From: Chytridium lagenaria
Taxonomy: Eukaryota; Chytridiomycota; Chytridiomycetes; Chytridiales; Chytridiaceae
Length of the DNA stretch: 64,000 nt
Reading direction: 5' to 3'
NCBI GenBank assembly: GCA_025449115.1
Contig: JAHLKC010000144.1
Coordinates: forward strand, 37,417-101,416
Shown in pieces: positions 45,936-57,358 of the stretch. Position 1 is the first letter of the stretch. Every line of letters begins with the position of its first letter. The notes under the pieces are model-generated. The model was not told the origin of the DNA. It did not search any database and saw only the letters and a program-made list of their open reading frames with translations. Position numbers and translations under genes: made by a program.

Positions 45936-46282
45936 ATGACCATCTTTACCCGCTCCAACCACTTCCTCACCTTTGGTCTCCCCTTCCTCGTCGTCATCAC
46001 AGCCGCCACATACGGGCTCGCCCACATGTCCCAAGTTCGAGTCGACTTTCATGAAAAGAAGTTAAAGTCAGTGTCAAAGCAGGAGGAGTTGAGATTGGAT
46101 GAGGGTCGGAAGAAGGTGAACCTGCAGAGGAGTATTTTGTAAGTGGTTACGGGGTAGGATGATGTCTGATGTGATTTTAGAAACTTACAAAGGACAAGGA
46201 TATGGATGCTTGGGATTTCGTCAGGGTGGAGAGACCAAAGGGTGTTGCGGAACCAGTGTTTGAGAATCAAGGGAGGAAGTGA
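45936..46282 (+). CDS. COX16: Cytochrome c oxidase assembly protein COX16
   Basis: Two exons (45936-46138 and 46181-46282) with a 42-bp intron. Protein of about 100 residues, normal for the family. The N-terminus MTIFTRSNHFLTFGLPFLVV includes the F-L-x-F-G-[VL]-P-F hallmark and one transmembrane helix. QVRVDFHEKKLKSVSKQEEL follows. Exon 2 encodes KLTKDKDMDAWDFVRVERPK with GVAEPVFENQGRK; AWDFVRVxRPKG is the conserved COX16 C-terminus. It acts in the mitochondrial inner membrane in complex IV assembly (COX1/COX2 module joining). One base appears missing near 46122 (AACCTGCAGAGGAG): in the shifted frame the text becomes AEEYF and runs straight into exon 2. Confidence 0.92.
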
Positions 46283-46643
46283 TCGAATGGAGATGAAGCT
46301 CACAATCCTCGATGTTGGCATATCCTTTACCCTTTGTATATGGGATTCAGCTTGGCGGCGGACAGCTTTTTTCTTGCCCGATCGTCTTTTTGCAGAAAGG
46401 AGTGGATTTTCTAAAAACTTCCACTCGATAGACGGACAGGTTTTCGAATTACGCACGATGAACGGCATCTTCTTGCTTAAAGGAGCTCTGTATACCCAAC
46501 ATTCTAATTATTCATCGTGATGTAAGCGAAGCATCAAATAAAGGAGAATGAACGTGGATTTATTTCACTAACCATGTTTTCCGTTGTTATCTTTTCAACG
46601 GACAGGTTAATTTACACACTTTCTTCTCTCTACTTCAAAATCT

Positions 46644-46892
46644 TTAATCCTCCCTCATCTCCCTATATACCTCTGCAACCCTTCTCCTAGCTGCAATTCC
46701 CTTCTTGCTCATCCTAAACATATCCGGAATGACCTTAAACGTCGGACACTTTGGCACATTCTCAACCCCATCCAATTCATCCACGCTCCACCCCGTACCT
46801 CCTTTCTCAAGATCTCGTAACGCATCCACAAAAACCTGCTTCACCTCATCGAGCCTCGTCACCTCCACGAATACATTATTCATGGCATCCAC
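46644..46892 (-). CDS. Hypothetical protein, C-terminal part
   Basis: Open frame of 82 codons with balanced, charged composition (MDAMNNVFVEVTRLDEVKQV ... MFRMSKKGIAARRRVAEVYR). The end EVYREMRED plus TAA looks like a real C-terminal helix. Upstream exons on the minus strand are not identified, so this may be only the last exon. The overlapping plus-strand frame is compositionally worse. I do not recognise the protein. Confidence 0.4.
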   Translation of the reverse strand: MDAMNNVFVEVTRLDEVKQVFVDALRDLEKGGTGWSVDELDGVENVPKCPTFKVIPDMFRMSKKGIAARRRVAEVYREMRED

Positions 46893-47134
46893 GGGATTCG
46901 ATATGGCTACAGTCCATCAACTTGTGACATCCATCATCGATCTTCTAAATCTGTCTCTATTCCCAAGCGACGGATAAATGCGAAATGTCAATCAACGTCT
47001 CTATTTTCATCTAAACTTCCATCCGAACATTCTCCTCATCCATCCCCACTCAAACTATTCATTCCCATAAACGATCCTCTACTTAGCACCCTTATAACCG
47101 AACTTCGTCATCTCCAAACCCTTACGAAAGCCCC

Positions 47135-47621
47135 ATGGATTTATTTCCACGCATCATACCGCTCTTCTATCGGATACGCGCAGTAAAGGCGCTGCAGAAG
47201 GAGTTGGGGGATGGTTGGGATAAGCTAGTGTGGGTTAGGTATGGGTTTTGTAAAAAAGAGGGGGTTATGGGAGTGCCGTGGGACTTTTCGGATGGGGAGT
47301 TTGAGAAGTTTATAAAAGGGCAAGACGAGAAGAAAGACGAAAAGAGGAGATGGTACCCTAACCCTTTTAGCGTCGAAAAAGCCGAGGCTCGATGCGTTAC
47401 AGCCACAGACGCTGGATACACCAAGCCTCGAAACAATCGTTTTTTAGTTTTGCGAGACGTGTTGTGCGAGAGGACACGAGTGGAGTGTATGTATGCGGGT
47501 GATGGAGAGTAATTTTAACGGTTTGTCCGTTTTCTAGCATTGGAATCGACTACCGCTTGAGGCGGATGGGATACCGATGACGCAGAATATCTTTGGATGG
47601 GAGAGGTTTAAGTAAGTTTTT
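47135..47621 (+). CDS. Hypothetical protein
   Basis: A 125-codon frame (MDLFPRIIPLFYRIRAVKAL, GWDKLVWVRYGFCKKEG, WDFSDGEFEKFIKGQ) that could splice after about 47490 to an exon reading HWNRLPLEADGIPMTQNIFG and WERFK (about 47537-47611). The composition is protein-like. It may start further upstream, where SFIPINDPLLSTLITELRHL is open in another frame at about 47060. No family is recognised. Confidence 0.4.
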
Positions 47622-47639
47622 AAGTATGCGGTAGATAAT

Positions 47640-49106
47640 TATAGGTTGACGAATGACTGTTTAGAGATGAGAGAGATGATATGGGTGGAGCCTTCCTCAC
47701 ATCTGTAAAATTCGAAACTCCTGCTTTTTGATTCGGTTCCTTTTAATTCTAAATTTTTTTTTCCTCGTTGTGCATTTGCTTACATCCTTTTTCTCCCACA
47801 TTTTCTAAAGTGTTCTGTCAAATTCGTCGTATCATCTTTTGTTTGTTTATAGTACAAGTAAAACGGTAGCATAAAATCACGAAGTTGTATGACTTTAAAT
47901 CGTCTAACGGTTTTCCTAGTCTTCGTGATTCCATACAAATTAGTTTATGCAAGAAGGAAACAGCGACCTTCTGTTTTTCTTTTCTGTGTTATTGGAGTCA
48001 AAGACGGTCGTTAAACAAATTCCACTTTCAAACGGTTTTATTTACTCAAATAAACTCGGCCGATGCCTAATTAAACGGAAAAGCAGGTTTATAGTATTTG
48101 GTGCGAGTGAACGATATGAATTTAAGGGTGAACTTTGTCGATATGGCTAAAGTGATGAGTAAGTAAATTACAAAACAAGATAAAATACCAGTCAAGTGAG
48201 AGAGAAGAGGCGTGTGCAAAATCGCCCTGTTTTAATTTTACTTGATCAACACACACCAGCAGCGAGCTTGGCATAGTTAATCAATAATAATATTTTTTCA
48301 TACCTTGACCAACACGATTGCTGGTCATGAGCCAGACAAAACAAAATAAAAATGCACGAAAATGTAGGTTTTCCAAGTTCTTCTTGCGAAAAGTCGTGGA
48401 TTAAATCGAAAAATACAAATCGAGTTTTTGCCTTTGCAAGGCGCTCTATCCGTAAAAGTACATCGACTTTAGCATTACAGCCGTACATTATGATATTATC
48501 GTATCCATTGTTTTGACCATCAAGCAGATCACAGTTTCTGTAAAAGCTTCACCGAAAATATCTCTGCAACATTGACAGATATCTTTAATGAATATGTGCG
48601 AGAATAAAGCCCAAAGGCGTCAGGGATATCCCTTTGGCTCAGTCATTATTTACAGAATGTCTTGGCATCAGGACCTCATAACCTGTCATAACCCTTCTCT
48701 TCGCCCACCTAGACGGTAACCCTTATTCTCTAGCTTGTTATAACCCAACTTCTCCAAACGATAAACTTTATTGATGTTTACTACGTTTTTAGCCACATTT
48801 GGTTCAGAAAGACTGGGAAGGGCAAGTTCCCCTGGAACCTTCAATTTCTTGGAAGGCGGCTGGTAGAGATGGCCCAACCCTGCGGCTTGGAATTAATTTT
48901 GATTTTTTTTAAATTAAAAATAGTAAATCCTAAACACGTCTTTGACCTTCAGGGGGGACGACAAGGGCGTTGACGCCAAGAGAATTAATGTTCTCTACGC
49001 GGCGTGTGGATGAGCGAGCAGCCCTTTACTCGCATCGAGATTGACTCGCGAGTTGCCTAGTTTGCAGTTGGTTTACAACTGGTGGGGTTTTCAGTCATGG
49101 ATTTTC
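47640..49106. other. AT-rich intergenic region
   Basis: No supported gene; only short open frames (60-80 codons) without motifs. The right end is the promoter of the repeat protein. Confidence 0.55.
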
Positions 49107-49112
49107 TATAAA
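49107..49112 (+). promoter_or_regulatory. TATA box of the repeat-protein gene
   Basis: TATAAA in TTTTCTATAAAGAGGG, 93 bp before the ATG at 49200. Confidence 0.6.
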
Positions 49113-49199
49113 GAGGGAACGAATCCCACTAAGATTCATACACTCTCATTCACTCACTCATTCCTCTTTAAAGCTTCACTTTACTTTCATCTTTTGAAA

Positions 49200-51096
49200 A
49201 TGGTCAGCGTCACCAAGCTAACTATAACGAAGGCCTTGCTTGCTTTGGCCTACATCGCGTCCACCTGCACGGTATGTAATAATTAAGTTGTCGTGTTTAA
49301 TTATAATACGTTTTAACTAACTCTTGCTTCTGAAGGTCCAAGCTATTCCTATCGGCGACGCCCATCAGCTTGAGAAGAGAGGGTACCCGCGTCCTCCTAA
49401 AGTATCTACTGTGGTCGTGACTCCAACTGTTTCGCCTGAGCCTCCCCATCCTTCTGGCTCTCCCATTAACATAATCACACTCACCGTGACGGCTCCTGGA
49501 CTCTCTGCCTCACCTGCTCCTCCCCGTCCCTCTAGCTCACCAATCAACGTTATCACAGTCACCGCGACGGCTCCTGGACCCTCTGGCTCGCCTGCTCCTC
49601 CCCGTCCCTCTAGCTCACCAATCAATGTTATCACCCTCACCGCGACGGCTCCTGGATCCTCCGGCTCGCCTGCTCCTCCCCGTCCCTCTAGCTCACCAAT
49701 CAACGTTATCACCCTCACCGCGACGGCTCCTGGATCCTCCGGCTCGCCTGCTCCTCCCCGTCCCTCTAGCTCACCAATCAACGTTATCACCCTCACCGTG
49801 ACGGCTCCTGGACCCTCTGGCTCGCCTGCTCCTCCCCGTCCCTCTAGCTCACCAATCAACGTTATCACCCTCACCGTGACGGCTCCTGGACCCTCTGGCT
49901 CGCCTGCTCCTCCCCGTCCCTCTAGCTCACCAATCAACGTTATCACAGTCACCGCGTCCGGCTCGCCTGCACCTCCCCGTCCCTCTAGCTCACCTATCAA
50001 CGTTATCACAGTCACCGCGACGGCTCCTGGATCCTCCGGCTCGCCTGCTCCTCCCCGTCCCTCTAGCTCACCAATCAACGTTATCACAGTCACCGCGACG
50101 GCTCCTGGACCCTCCGGCTCGCCTGCTCCTCCCCGTCCCTCTAGCTCACCAATCAACGTTATCACCCTCACCGCGACGGCTCCTGGACCCTCTGGCTCGC
50201 CTGCTCCTCCCCGTCCCTCTAGCTCACCAATCAATGTTATCACCCTCACCGCGACGGCTCCTGGATCCTCCGGCTCGCCTGCTCCTCCCCGTCCCTCTAG
50301 CTCACCAATCAACGTTATCACAGTCACCGCGACGGCTCCTGGACCCTCTGGCTCGCCTGCTCCTCCCCGTCCCTCTAGCTCACCAATCAACGTTATCACA
50401 GTCACCGCGACGGCTCCTGGATCCTCCGGCTCGCCTGCTCCTCCCCGTCCCTCTAGCTCACCTATCAACGTTATCACAGTCACCGCGACGGCTCCTGGAC
50501 CCTCCGGCTCGCCTGCTCCCCGTCCCTCTAGCTCCCCAATCAACGTTATCACCCTCACCGTGACGGCTCCTGGACCCTCTGGCTCGCCTGCTCCTCCCCG
50601 TCCCTCTAGCTCACCAATCAACGTTATCACCCTCACCGCGACGGCTCCTGGACCCTCAGGCTCGCCTGCTCCTCCCCGCCCCTCTAGCTCACCAATCAAC
50701 ATTATCACCCTCACCGCGACGGCTCCTGGACCCTCAGGCTCACCTGCTCCTCCCCGTCCCTCTAGCTCACCAATCAACGTTATCACCCTCACCGCGACGG
50801 CTCCTGGACCCTCTGGCTCGCCTGCTCCTCCCCGTCCCTCTAGCTCACCAATCAACGTTATCACCCTCACCGCGACGGCTCCTGGACCCTCTGGCTCGCC
50901 TGCTCCTCCCCGTCCCTCTAGCTCACCAATCAATGTTATCACCCTCACCGCGACGGCTCCTGGATCCTCCGGCTCGCCTGCTCCTCCCCGTCCCTCTAGC
51001 TCACCAATCAACGTTATCACCCTCACAGTGACGGCTCCTGGACCCTCTGGATCGCCTGCTCCTCCCCGTCCCTCTGGCTCTCCAGTTTACAATTAA
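49200..51096 (+). CDS. Secreted Pro/Ser/Thr-rich repeat protein, 21 x 26 residues, with Kex2 site
   Basis: Exon 1 (49200-49271) encodes the signal peptide MVSVTKLTITKALLALAYIA plus STCT. A 64-bp phase-0 intron (49272-49335) leads to exon 2: VQAIPIGDAHQLEKR|GYPRPP, a classic propeptide ending in a KR Kex2 site. Then VVVTPTVSPEPPHPSG and 21 tandem copies of a 26-residue unit (INVITLTATAPGPSGSPAPP plus RPSSSP), ending PVYN. The frame is uninterrupted over 1.7 kb, unlike many neighbours. There is no Cys, no GPI signal, and each unit is rich in Ser/Thr/Pro suited to O-mannosylation. Unit 7 lacks five residues and unit 14 one Pro. A mucin-like coat, adhesive or wall protein is inferred. About 590 aa in total. 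Confidence 0.88.
49462..51081 (+). repeat. 78-bp coding minisatellite, 21 units
   Basis: Units are nearly identical at DNA level. Differences fall at a few fixed sites (GTCACC/CTCACC, GCGACG/GTGACG, CCTGGATCCTCC/CCTGGACCCTCT), giving variants V/L, A/V and P/S. Variants recur in blocks, pointing to unequal exchange of multi-unit stretches. All length changes are multiples of three. Confidence 0.92.
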
Positions 51097-51483
51097 TTGT
51101 GACTGCAGTTCCTGCAGATTCCCATGTTCCCTCTCATGTCTCCAGCATTGTCGTTGCCGAATAGTTTTATCCTCATGCTGTTTTTGTTATGATAAATGTG
51201 ATGGACGTCATAAATAAAACTCTGCAATTATTTTACAAGCTTTTCTATCGCACATTGGGTACAAGTTGAATAAAATAAATAAATCCAGTTTAGAACCACT
51301 TCTCCGAGCGTAATGAAATCTAAAAGCTCAATAAGCAGTACTTCAATAGGCCAAAGACCTGAAAAAGCGCACGGACTACTGGGCTTGGGTGCCATGAAGA
51401 TGGATCCTTTGGGTTTTTGTTTTGAAAATCTTTAATTAACCTTATTAGGCTGTAGGATTTGTCTCGGTACTTTGCACCATCGA

Positions 51484-53391
51484 TGCGTCGACCGCGTGCG
51501 CTTTCAACACCAGCCAACCTCCAAGTCATCCCTCGCCGTCATCGACTCCATCATCGTACTCCTACCTCGTTCCAGATCTAGAGCTCCATCACAACACGCC
51601 AAACATCCCATCATCATCCATGAAATCCCCTGCAGAACAGCATGAGCAACTGCACACCCCTCCTTGTCTTCACCGCTTTGGAACAACAACGATCACATCT
51701 CAGGAGTAGACTCGAAAACGGCCTTTCTTTACAACACCCCCGACACATCACCATCACCTACTTCCGGATCACCCGTTCCTCAATCTTCCACAAGCTCACA
51801 TCCAAGCCATAACGTGGAAGACAGGGCGGTAACAGAGTCCATACCATCCGCTTCATCCATTTACATGTCAACTCTATCACGCATGGATCGTTTGATGATG
51901 AAGCGGCAGACTGAGTGGCAACAGGTGTCAAGATTCATGTCCTCTTCTTTTTGGCTTTTTGACTGCATCCATGAAAGAGTTTGGGTCAAAGATTGAATGG
52001 GTCATGGATGCGATCGATAATCCACATTTCATTGTTGTGGTTTACTTTCTTCTCAACCTCTCCATGACTATGTGTGAGTATCACATTGGTTTTTCGTTTC
52101 AGCGGTTCTATTAAATCTATTTAAAATCTGACCCCAAGATATAGTGGGTAAACCGTTGAATTTGCTAACTTTAGTTACCATACCCATTTTTTATTTCTTG
52201 CCGCTTTCCAGACAACAAAGCCATCATGAAGCTCATTCACTTCAACTACCCCTGGCTCCTCACCGCCATCCACACATTCATGTCCTGCATAGGCTCCATC
52301 ATCGTCCTCTCTCTCCTTTCCCCCAAGAACTTCGTTTCATCAACACCAGTTTCCCTTCCCACATCAACAGAACGCAAAGGCCAGAAAAAAAGCCATGACG
52401 TTATCCACGGTTTTAATGTTTTTGTTTTCCTGTCTGTATACGGTCAATATTGCAGTGTCAAACGTGTCGCTCAATATGGTTGTCGCTGCCGTTTCATCAG
52501 GTCGTTCGAAGCACGAACCCGGCGGTAACGTTAGCTATGGAGATATTGTTCTTTGGAAAAAAGGTAACGAACCAGAACATATACCTTTCATTAATGTTGG
52601 TGAGTCTTTTTCCTCACGCTATTGATTTATGAGATATATGTGTATATACCCCATCCATTTTCATATAAATTGAACACTCAATTAAATAGGTCATTGCGGG
52701 AGTTGCCCTGGCCACTCTCGAGATACGAATTCTCCACCCCCGGTCTCCTCATGACCCTCCTCGGCGTCCTTCTCTCCTCCCTCAAAGGCATCTGCACAAA
52801 CCGGTCTCTCTCGTCGGCTCCCTCCACTTCCACCCTCTCGACCTCCTTTCCCGCATGTCCGGAGCCGCTACACTCCAATGTCTCCTTGTCTCTTGGTGGT
52901 CAGGTGAACTCAAAGACGTCTTTACTTTATATCACCCACCATCCCACGTCTTGACCACACAAAGGGCTTACTGGAAATCTCTGTTTGCAGCTTTAACGGC
53001 GGGGTTGCTCTTGAATGGGGTGTTGGCATTTTTCTTAAACTTTGTGTCGTTTTAGCGAATCGGAGGGTTGGGGCTTTGAGTATGACTGTTGCAGGAAATG
53101 TGAAACAGAGCATGACAATCGCTTTGAGCGTGTGGGTGTTTAAATATGTTATTACTGCGTCGAATGGGTTAGGTGAGTACATTATCCATCGTGCCTTGCA
53201 CTATTCATTAACATATTATGAATATAATTGTGTTAATATTTTCACCATATCAGGTATTCTACTGACGCTCATTGGAGGCGCATGGTACAGGTAAGATTTC
53301 GTTCCTTTTATTCTCGCGATTACGGGTTTTCCGCTCTAACTCTCTCTCTTCTAGCTCCATCGGTCTCTCTCGTAGAATAGTGAAATCATGA
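51484..53391 (+). CDS. Triose-phosphate/nucleotide-sugar transporter (TPT/EamA, SLC35E-like)
   Basis: The N-terminal cytosolic tail is Ser/Pro/Thr-rich (51484-51900; start uncertain, frame changes near 51670 and 51950). Membrane part: FIVVVYFLLNLSMTMY, then over a short intron NKAIMKLIHFNYPWLLTAIH TFMSC (the NKxIL...F..P..LT..H signature of TPT proteins). Next TLSTVLMFLFSCLYTVNIAV SNVSL, and VAFHQVVRSTNPAVTLAMEI (the FxQxxRAxxPxxT signature). Then EFSTPGLLMTLLGVLLSSLK, RMSGAATLQCLLVSWWSGEL, SLFAALTAGLLLNGVLAFFL, GNVKQSMTIALSVWVF (the G..K......S...F motif), and a last exon ILLTLIGGAWYSS. About ten helices, as in the family. It should sit in Golgi or ER membrane; the substrate cannot be told. 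About four single-base breaks occur. Confidence 0.85.
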
Positions 53392-54439
53392 CTATAATTC
53401 TCAAAATATCATGTCACGTACAACAATACCATACCATATTCTAGAGCAGGAGACTCAAATTCGTCTGTGTAAATAGAGCAGGATATATCCCCTCCCGCTA
53501 CAACACTTTAATAAATCATATATGGATGTCGGGTTTATTATAAGCCCATTGGAACATAATTGGTAAATGGTGTGAACGTTTAAATCAGCGATTGATGGAA
53601 TAGTAGATTTGATGCATTTAGTCAAAGCCAGCGTGTTTTCGTTAAAATATTTGGAGTATCAAAAAACAGAAATAGAAAAAAAAAGGTTTTTTTTTTTTTT
53701 TTGCAAAGAAAACCCCACTCGTGTTAAGAAGCTCGCGGTGGTATAAGACTTTTCCCGTTTATTTAACATACTTGGCTATGGTGTAGCAAAATGGTACGCA
53801 ATATCAAGAAATGGACGTGTACGAGAAGGGTTAAGTATTCTGGATCAAGTGGCCGTAGCCTTTAAGCAGCTTTTGCGTTGTAATTGAGGCAGCAAAGCGA
53901 TGAGGTTTATCAAGATGAAGATACGGTGTATTAGTTATTCCGACGTGGATGAAGAGACGTCACGTCTACATCTTTAAGCTCTAAGAGCAAAAAAGTAACC
54001 ATATTCGCTGTCACCATGACTAAATCCAGCAAAACTCGTGATTAAAAAAAAGCAGTCGGGGCATAAAATATATTTGGAACTCTCCAATACGCCAAATAAA
54101 ACAAAAAGAGTAAACAGCTTGAAGTAAAGGCGAAAAGAATGGGTGGGGGATCATTTATACATATACAAAAAGTTGAATGTCGGCAAAAGGGAAAGGCTGG
54201 GGTATAAACGATCTTGAAAACGAGTAAAAAAGAAACAGTTGAATTACTGTTGGGGGGTAAAAGAAATACAAAGAAAGGGTTTAGGCAAACCCAGGTCCCC
54301 CCTCAAGTAAAGAAAATCGAAGAAAAAAAAAACATCAACAAAAAACAAAAAAACCAAAAAGGCAGTCAGCCACAAAGGGATATCACAACCAAAAAGTTCT
54401 TCTAGCTCAATCAATAGTCAAAGGGATTGAGCCGACCAT
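53392..54439. other. AT-rich intergenic region with A-rich tracts
   Basis: Poly-T/A runs at 53688-53702 and A-rich 54300-54360. No supported gene. Confidence 0.55.
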
Positions 54440-54774
54440 CTACGCCAAACAAGCCGCATCCAGGGTCGCCTTCAGATCCGCCAACCGTCCCTGCAAAGTT
54501 GTAATCTCTGCACCAGGACAGACAGCAATAGCAGGTCCAAGCACTCTCGCAAGGTTATTCACATCACAGGCCTGGCAAGCAGTGGAGAGCTAAATCCGTT
54601 GTTGAAGGCGTTGCGACGCAAGGAAGCTGGCGAGGTAAGAGTTGCCGTGGTTGAGACGCGGTTACTGAGCAGCCTCCACCTGTACCGGATGGAGGGGGGC
54701 CAGAGGGCCAGAAGGAAGGCGGTGGTGATGGCGATGAAGAGGAGAGTAGAGGGTGATGAAGCGGTGAGATGCAT
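54440..54774 (-). CDS. Small secreted protein candidate (family C)
   Basis: ATG at 54774 gives MHLTASSPSTLLFIAITTAF LLALWP, a good signal peptide. The C-terminal part, in a shifted frame, reads STACQACDVNNLARVLGPAI, AVCPGAEITTLQGRLADLKA and TLDAACLA followed by TAG at 54440-54442: four Cys around an amphipathic helix. At least one frame change lies between (54560-54690). It sits beside the right arm of the inverted duplication, among other secreted genes. No family recognised. Confidence 0.45.
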
Positions 54775-55440
54775 GGTTCTGGCAGGCTGGTTTGAAGTTA
54801 TGGAATGGGATTGGATGGAAAGTGATCGAAGCTTTGATAGTTGAACAGGGACGACACCGCATGCATGGGTTCCCTTTTTATGTGGAAAGCGATCCAAGCA
54901 TCCTCCAGCACTCCTTATTATTAGCCTGTCATGGTGGCTAAAGGCTGACGTTGGCAACAAGTGAAAGAACCACAAGCGCTGCTCTCTATCGAAGTCCAAC
55001 CCTAGGCGTTTTTTTGATTTTAGACGTGTCAAACTTGACAATTCTTAAATAATAAATAAACTTTAATATATTTATTTAATAAGGTTTATGCATTGTCAAA
55101 TGTATTTATGCACACAAATTGTCAGATTTTTATATAATTTCTACTGTACATCCTCAAGAAGTTGCCATGGGTATTAACCTACTTTCTACTTACTACTTAA
55201 TGACCCTCAACACCCGTTGGTTATTGACCTGTTCGACCCCTTTTTATTTTTATTCAAATATCTGACAATTTCTATTAAATAATAAATAAAAATTTATAAG
55301 TGGCCGTATCCCACTAATAATGACATTAAAAATAAAAATAAAACCCCCTTTCCTATAAAGCTTAAAACCCTTTATTAGTTTCTTCAAAACCCTCCTTTTC
55401 TGACTGCATTTTACCAGGGTACATAACCATTACGTCGAAA

Positions 55441-55447
55441 TATAAAT
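55441..55447 (+). promoter_or_regulatory. TATA box, family B copy 2
   Basis: TATAAAT in ATATAAATAGAGAAGG, 165 bp before the ATG; identical to the copy 1 element. Confidence 0.65.
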
Positions 55448-55605
55448 AGAGAAGGTATGCCTATAGCAATTCTCTCACCCATTATCACGCCTACCGTCCA
55501 CATTGATTCCTTCAAACCAGCTCTTTGAAACCTCCCCTCAAAAAACAACCAACTATTACCCCAGTTCTAGCCTTCAACATAACCAAAACAAATCCGCGTC
55601 CAACA

Positions 55606-55861
55606 ATGCCTTCCATTACCAACATCCTTGCTCTTCTCTTCGCCGTCCTCGTCACCCTCACTCAAGCCATCCCCTCAGGTCCCGCTTCATGCGGGTTTCC
55701 GCGTCTACTCCACCATCAGCAACCTTCTCGCTTCATACCCCTGCCATCTCACCGCCTTTCAAGCCGTATATAGCCCATCCAACAGCTGCATAATTTGCGG
55801 CGGAGAAGCAGACTCACCGGCGGCTTTGAACTATGCCCTGAAGCAGAGAAAAAGCGGTTGA
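55606..55861 (+). CDS. Small secreted cysteine protein, family B copy 2
   Basis: Signal peptide MPSITNILALLFAVLVTLTQ AIP is identical to copy 1. After one frame change (about 55690) the mature part reads CGFRVYSTISNLLASYPCHL, TAFQAVYSPSNSCIICGGEA and ends NYALKQRKSG followed by TGA at 55859-55861. The last Cys of copy 1 (QCLKQR) is replaced (YALKQR), leaving an even set of four plus the first CGF. The 3' tail conserved with copy 1 (GGIFGVSAARTSSIV, to about 56054) follows. Function unknown. Confidence 0.6.
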
Positions 55862-57127
55862 TCGTGAAATGAGAGTTACCTTGTTGCCATCGCGAAGCCT
55901 GTGGGGCGGATTTACCGTCTGGAACAGGCGGGGGGGAATTTTCGGTGTGAGTGCTGCTAGGACATCCTCGATAGTGGCTGTTGCAAGAACGGCGGCGTTG
56001 GCATCTCCGAAAACGACTGCATCTGTTAAGACGGCGGCACCAGCTAAATTCTAAGATTGGGGCTGATTTTTGGACTCTCGAATTAAGAATCGTAAACGTT
56101 TCGTTTGCTTTTATTTTCTTTTGTTGGAGAGCTGGCTTCTCCCCTATTAAGCGTTTACATTCTCCGATCTTTCTTTCTTTCTTTTCGTGATTTATTGTTT
56201 TGCGTTGTAATTATCGTTTGTAATTGTTTTAAATCGAATGCCTGGTTTTTGTTTCTTTTCATTCTTTTCTTTTTCCTTTCGTTTCCCTATATTTCTGCGC
56301 CTGTTGCGTGTATCCCATGAAATAACCCGAGCTCCATTAGCAATTCCGTCTTTTTGTTTTCCTTTCTTTTTCTTTTCCTTTATCTTTTTGCGACGACTCA
56401 ACCCCTTTTTGTTGTATTGCATATGAGCGAAAAATCGTATTCTGTAATAGTTAGCCACAGAAAAAAAATGAATAATTATCACAACACACAACACTCGACT
56501 GTTCAGTCTGAGTTTTTACAAAGAACAAAATCATTCACTACCTAAAAAGTAACCAAAGAAACTTAAGTTCATCGTCATTCATACACATGTTTCATATAAT
56601 TTATTTTTTTTGAAATGATTCCTCGACCTCGATCAATGATGAGGCCTTTTCCCGTCAATAAGTCAATATCGCTAATTAGTCAAGATAACTATAGTCAAGA
56701 TAACGTGGAAATGATTGCAAGCTCTGTCGAGAGCCCTGCTACATAAAGACGGGAAGTCTCCTCATATTTCGTTCCAAATGCATTCGATCCCATTCAAGTA
56801 CAGCCTATGGTCACAGAGGTTATTTTTTATCTGCCCTTTCCTGTTGGATCAGGGTGATTTCGATGTTTGTACGAATGTAGTATTTATTACAAAAAAAAAA
56901 AAAAAAAAAAAAAAAAAAGGTCTACGGGAAGAATTCGAAAAAAAAAAAACGGATAGCAAAGGAAAGGAGAAAAGAAAAGATACATTGAAGGTGGGCGTCA
57001 AAGGGTACATCTGGAAATAAACTTCAGACAGATTTTTATTAAAAAGAGAAAACAAATAACGTTCTTCACTAACTTTAATGCAAAGAACTGAAATGACAAA
57101 TAAAACAGAAATGCTGCATCGTATAAC

Positions 57128-57358
57128 TCAATTTCCCCCGCAGGCTCCATTTTGATTAAGGCATCGCATAAAAGTAGATCCACACTCCCTGATCGCCTCA
57201 ACTGACTTTGCCTTTTTAATACACGTAGCCCGCGGCGGACAACACGCCCTCCCCTCCGGTGTTGCCGCTTTTGTAGGATCTGCACAGTCCCCTCCCGTAA
57301 GTTTTTCTCTCCTCAACGCGCCCATATTCGGCCCCGTTTTCCCACGCCCAGCCTTACA
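57128..57358 (-). pseudogene. Family A copy 4, 5'-truncated (second cysteine module only)
   Basis: Contains KAGRGK, then GPNMGALRREKLTGGDCADP, GRACCPPRATCIKK and STFMRCLNQNGA. The signal peptide, linker and first module are absent because the duplication ends at 57358. The usual TGA after NGA is changed and the frame runs on to GACGGN. There is no start context, so it is a fragment. The second module is intact with all six Cys. Confidence 0.8.

Larger units (their letters stand above)
55205..57358. repeat. Right arm of the 2.15-kb inverted duplication
   Basis: Reverse-complement partner of 38140-40290. Order here is family B promoter, family B copy 2 (+), shared flank, then the truncated family A copy 4 (-). 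The right boundary is abrupt at about 57358, inside the family A coding sequence, where homology stops at CTTACAAGGTGATG. Confidence 0.85.

Noticed and set aside
49365..51026. 553-codon open frame on the minus strand opposite the repeat protein
   Set aside because: It is open only because the 78-bp unit lacks stops in that frame; there is no start context, signal or splice support, and the plus strand has a signal peptide, Kex2 site and TATA box.
49462..51081. CRISPR-like array
   Set aside because: Units are contiguous and coding with no unique spacers; the genome is eukaryotic.
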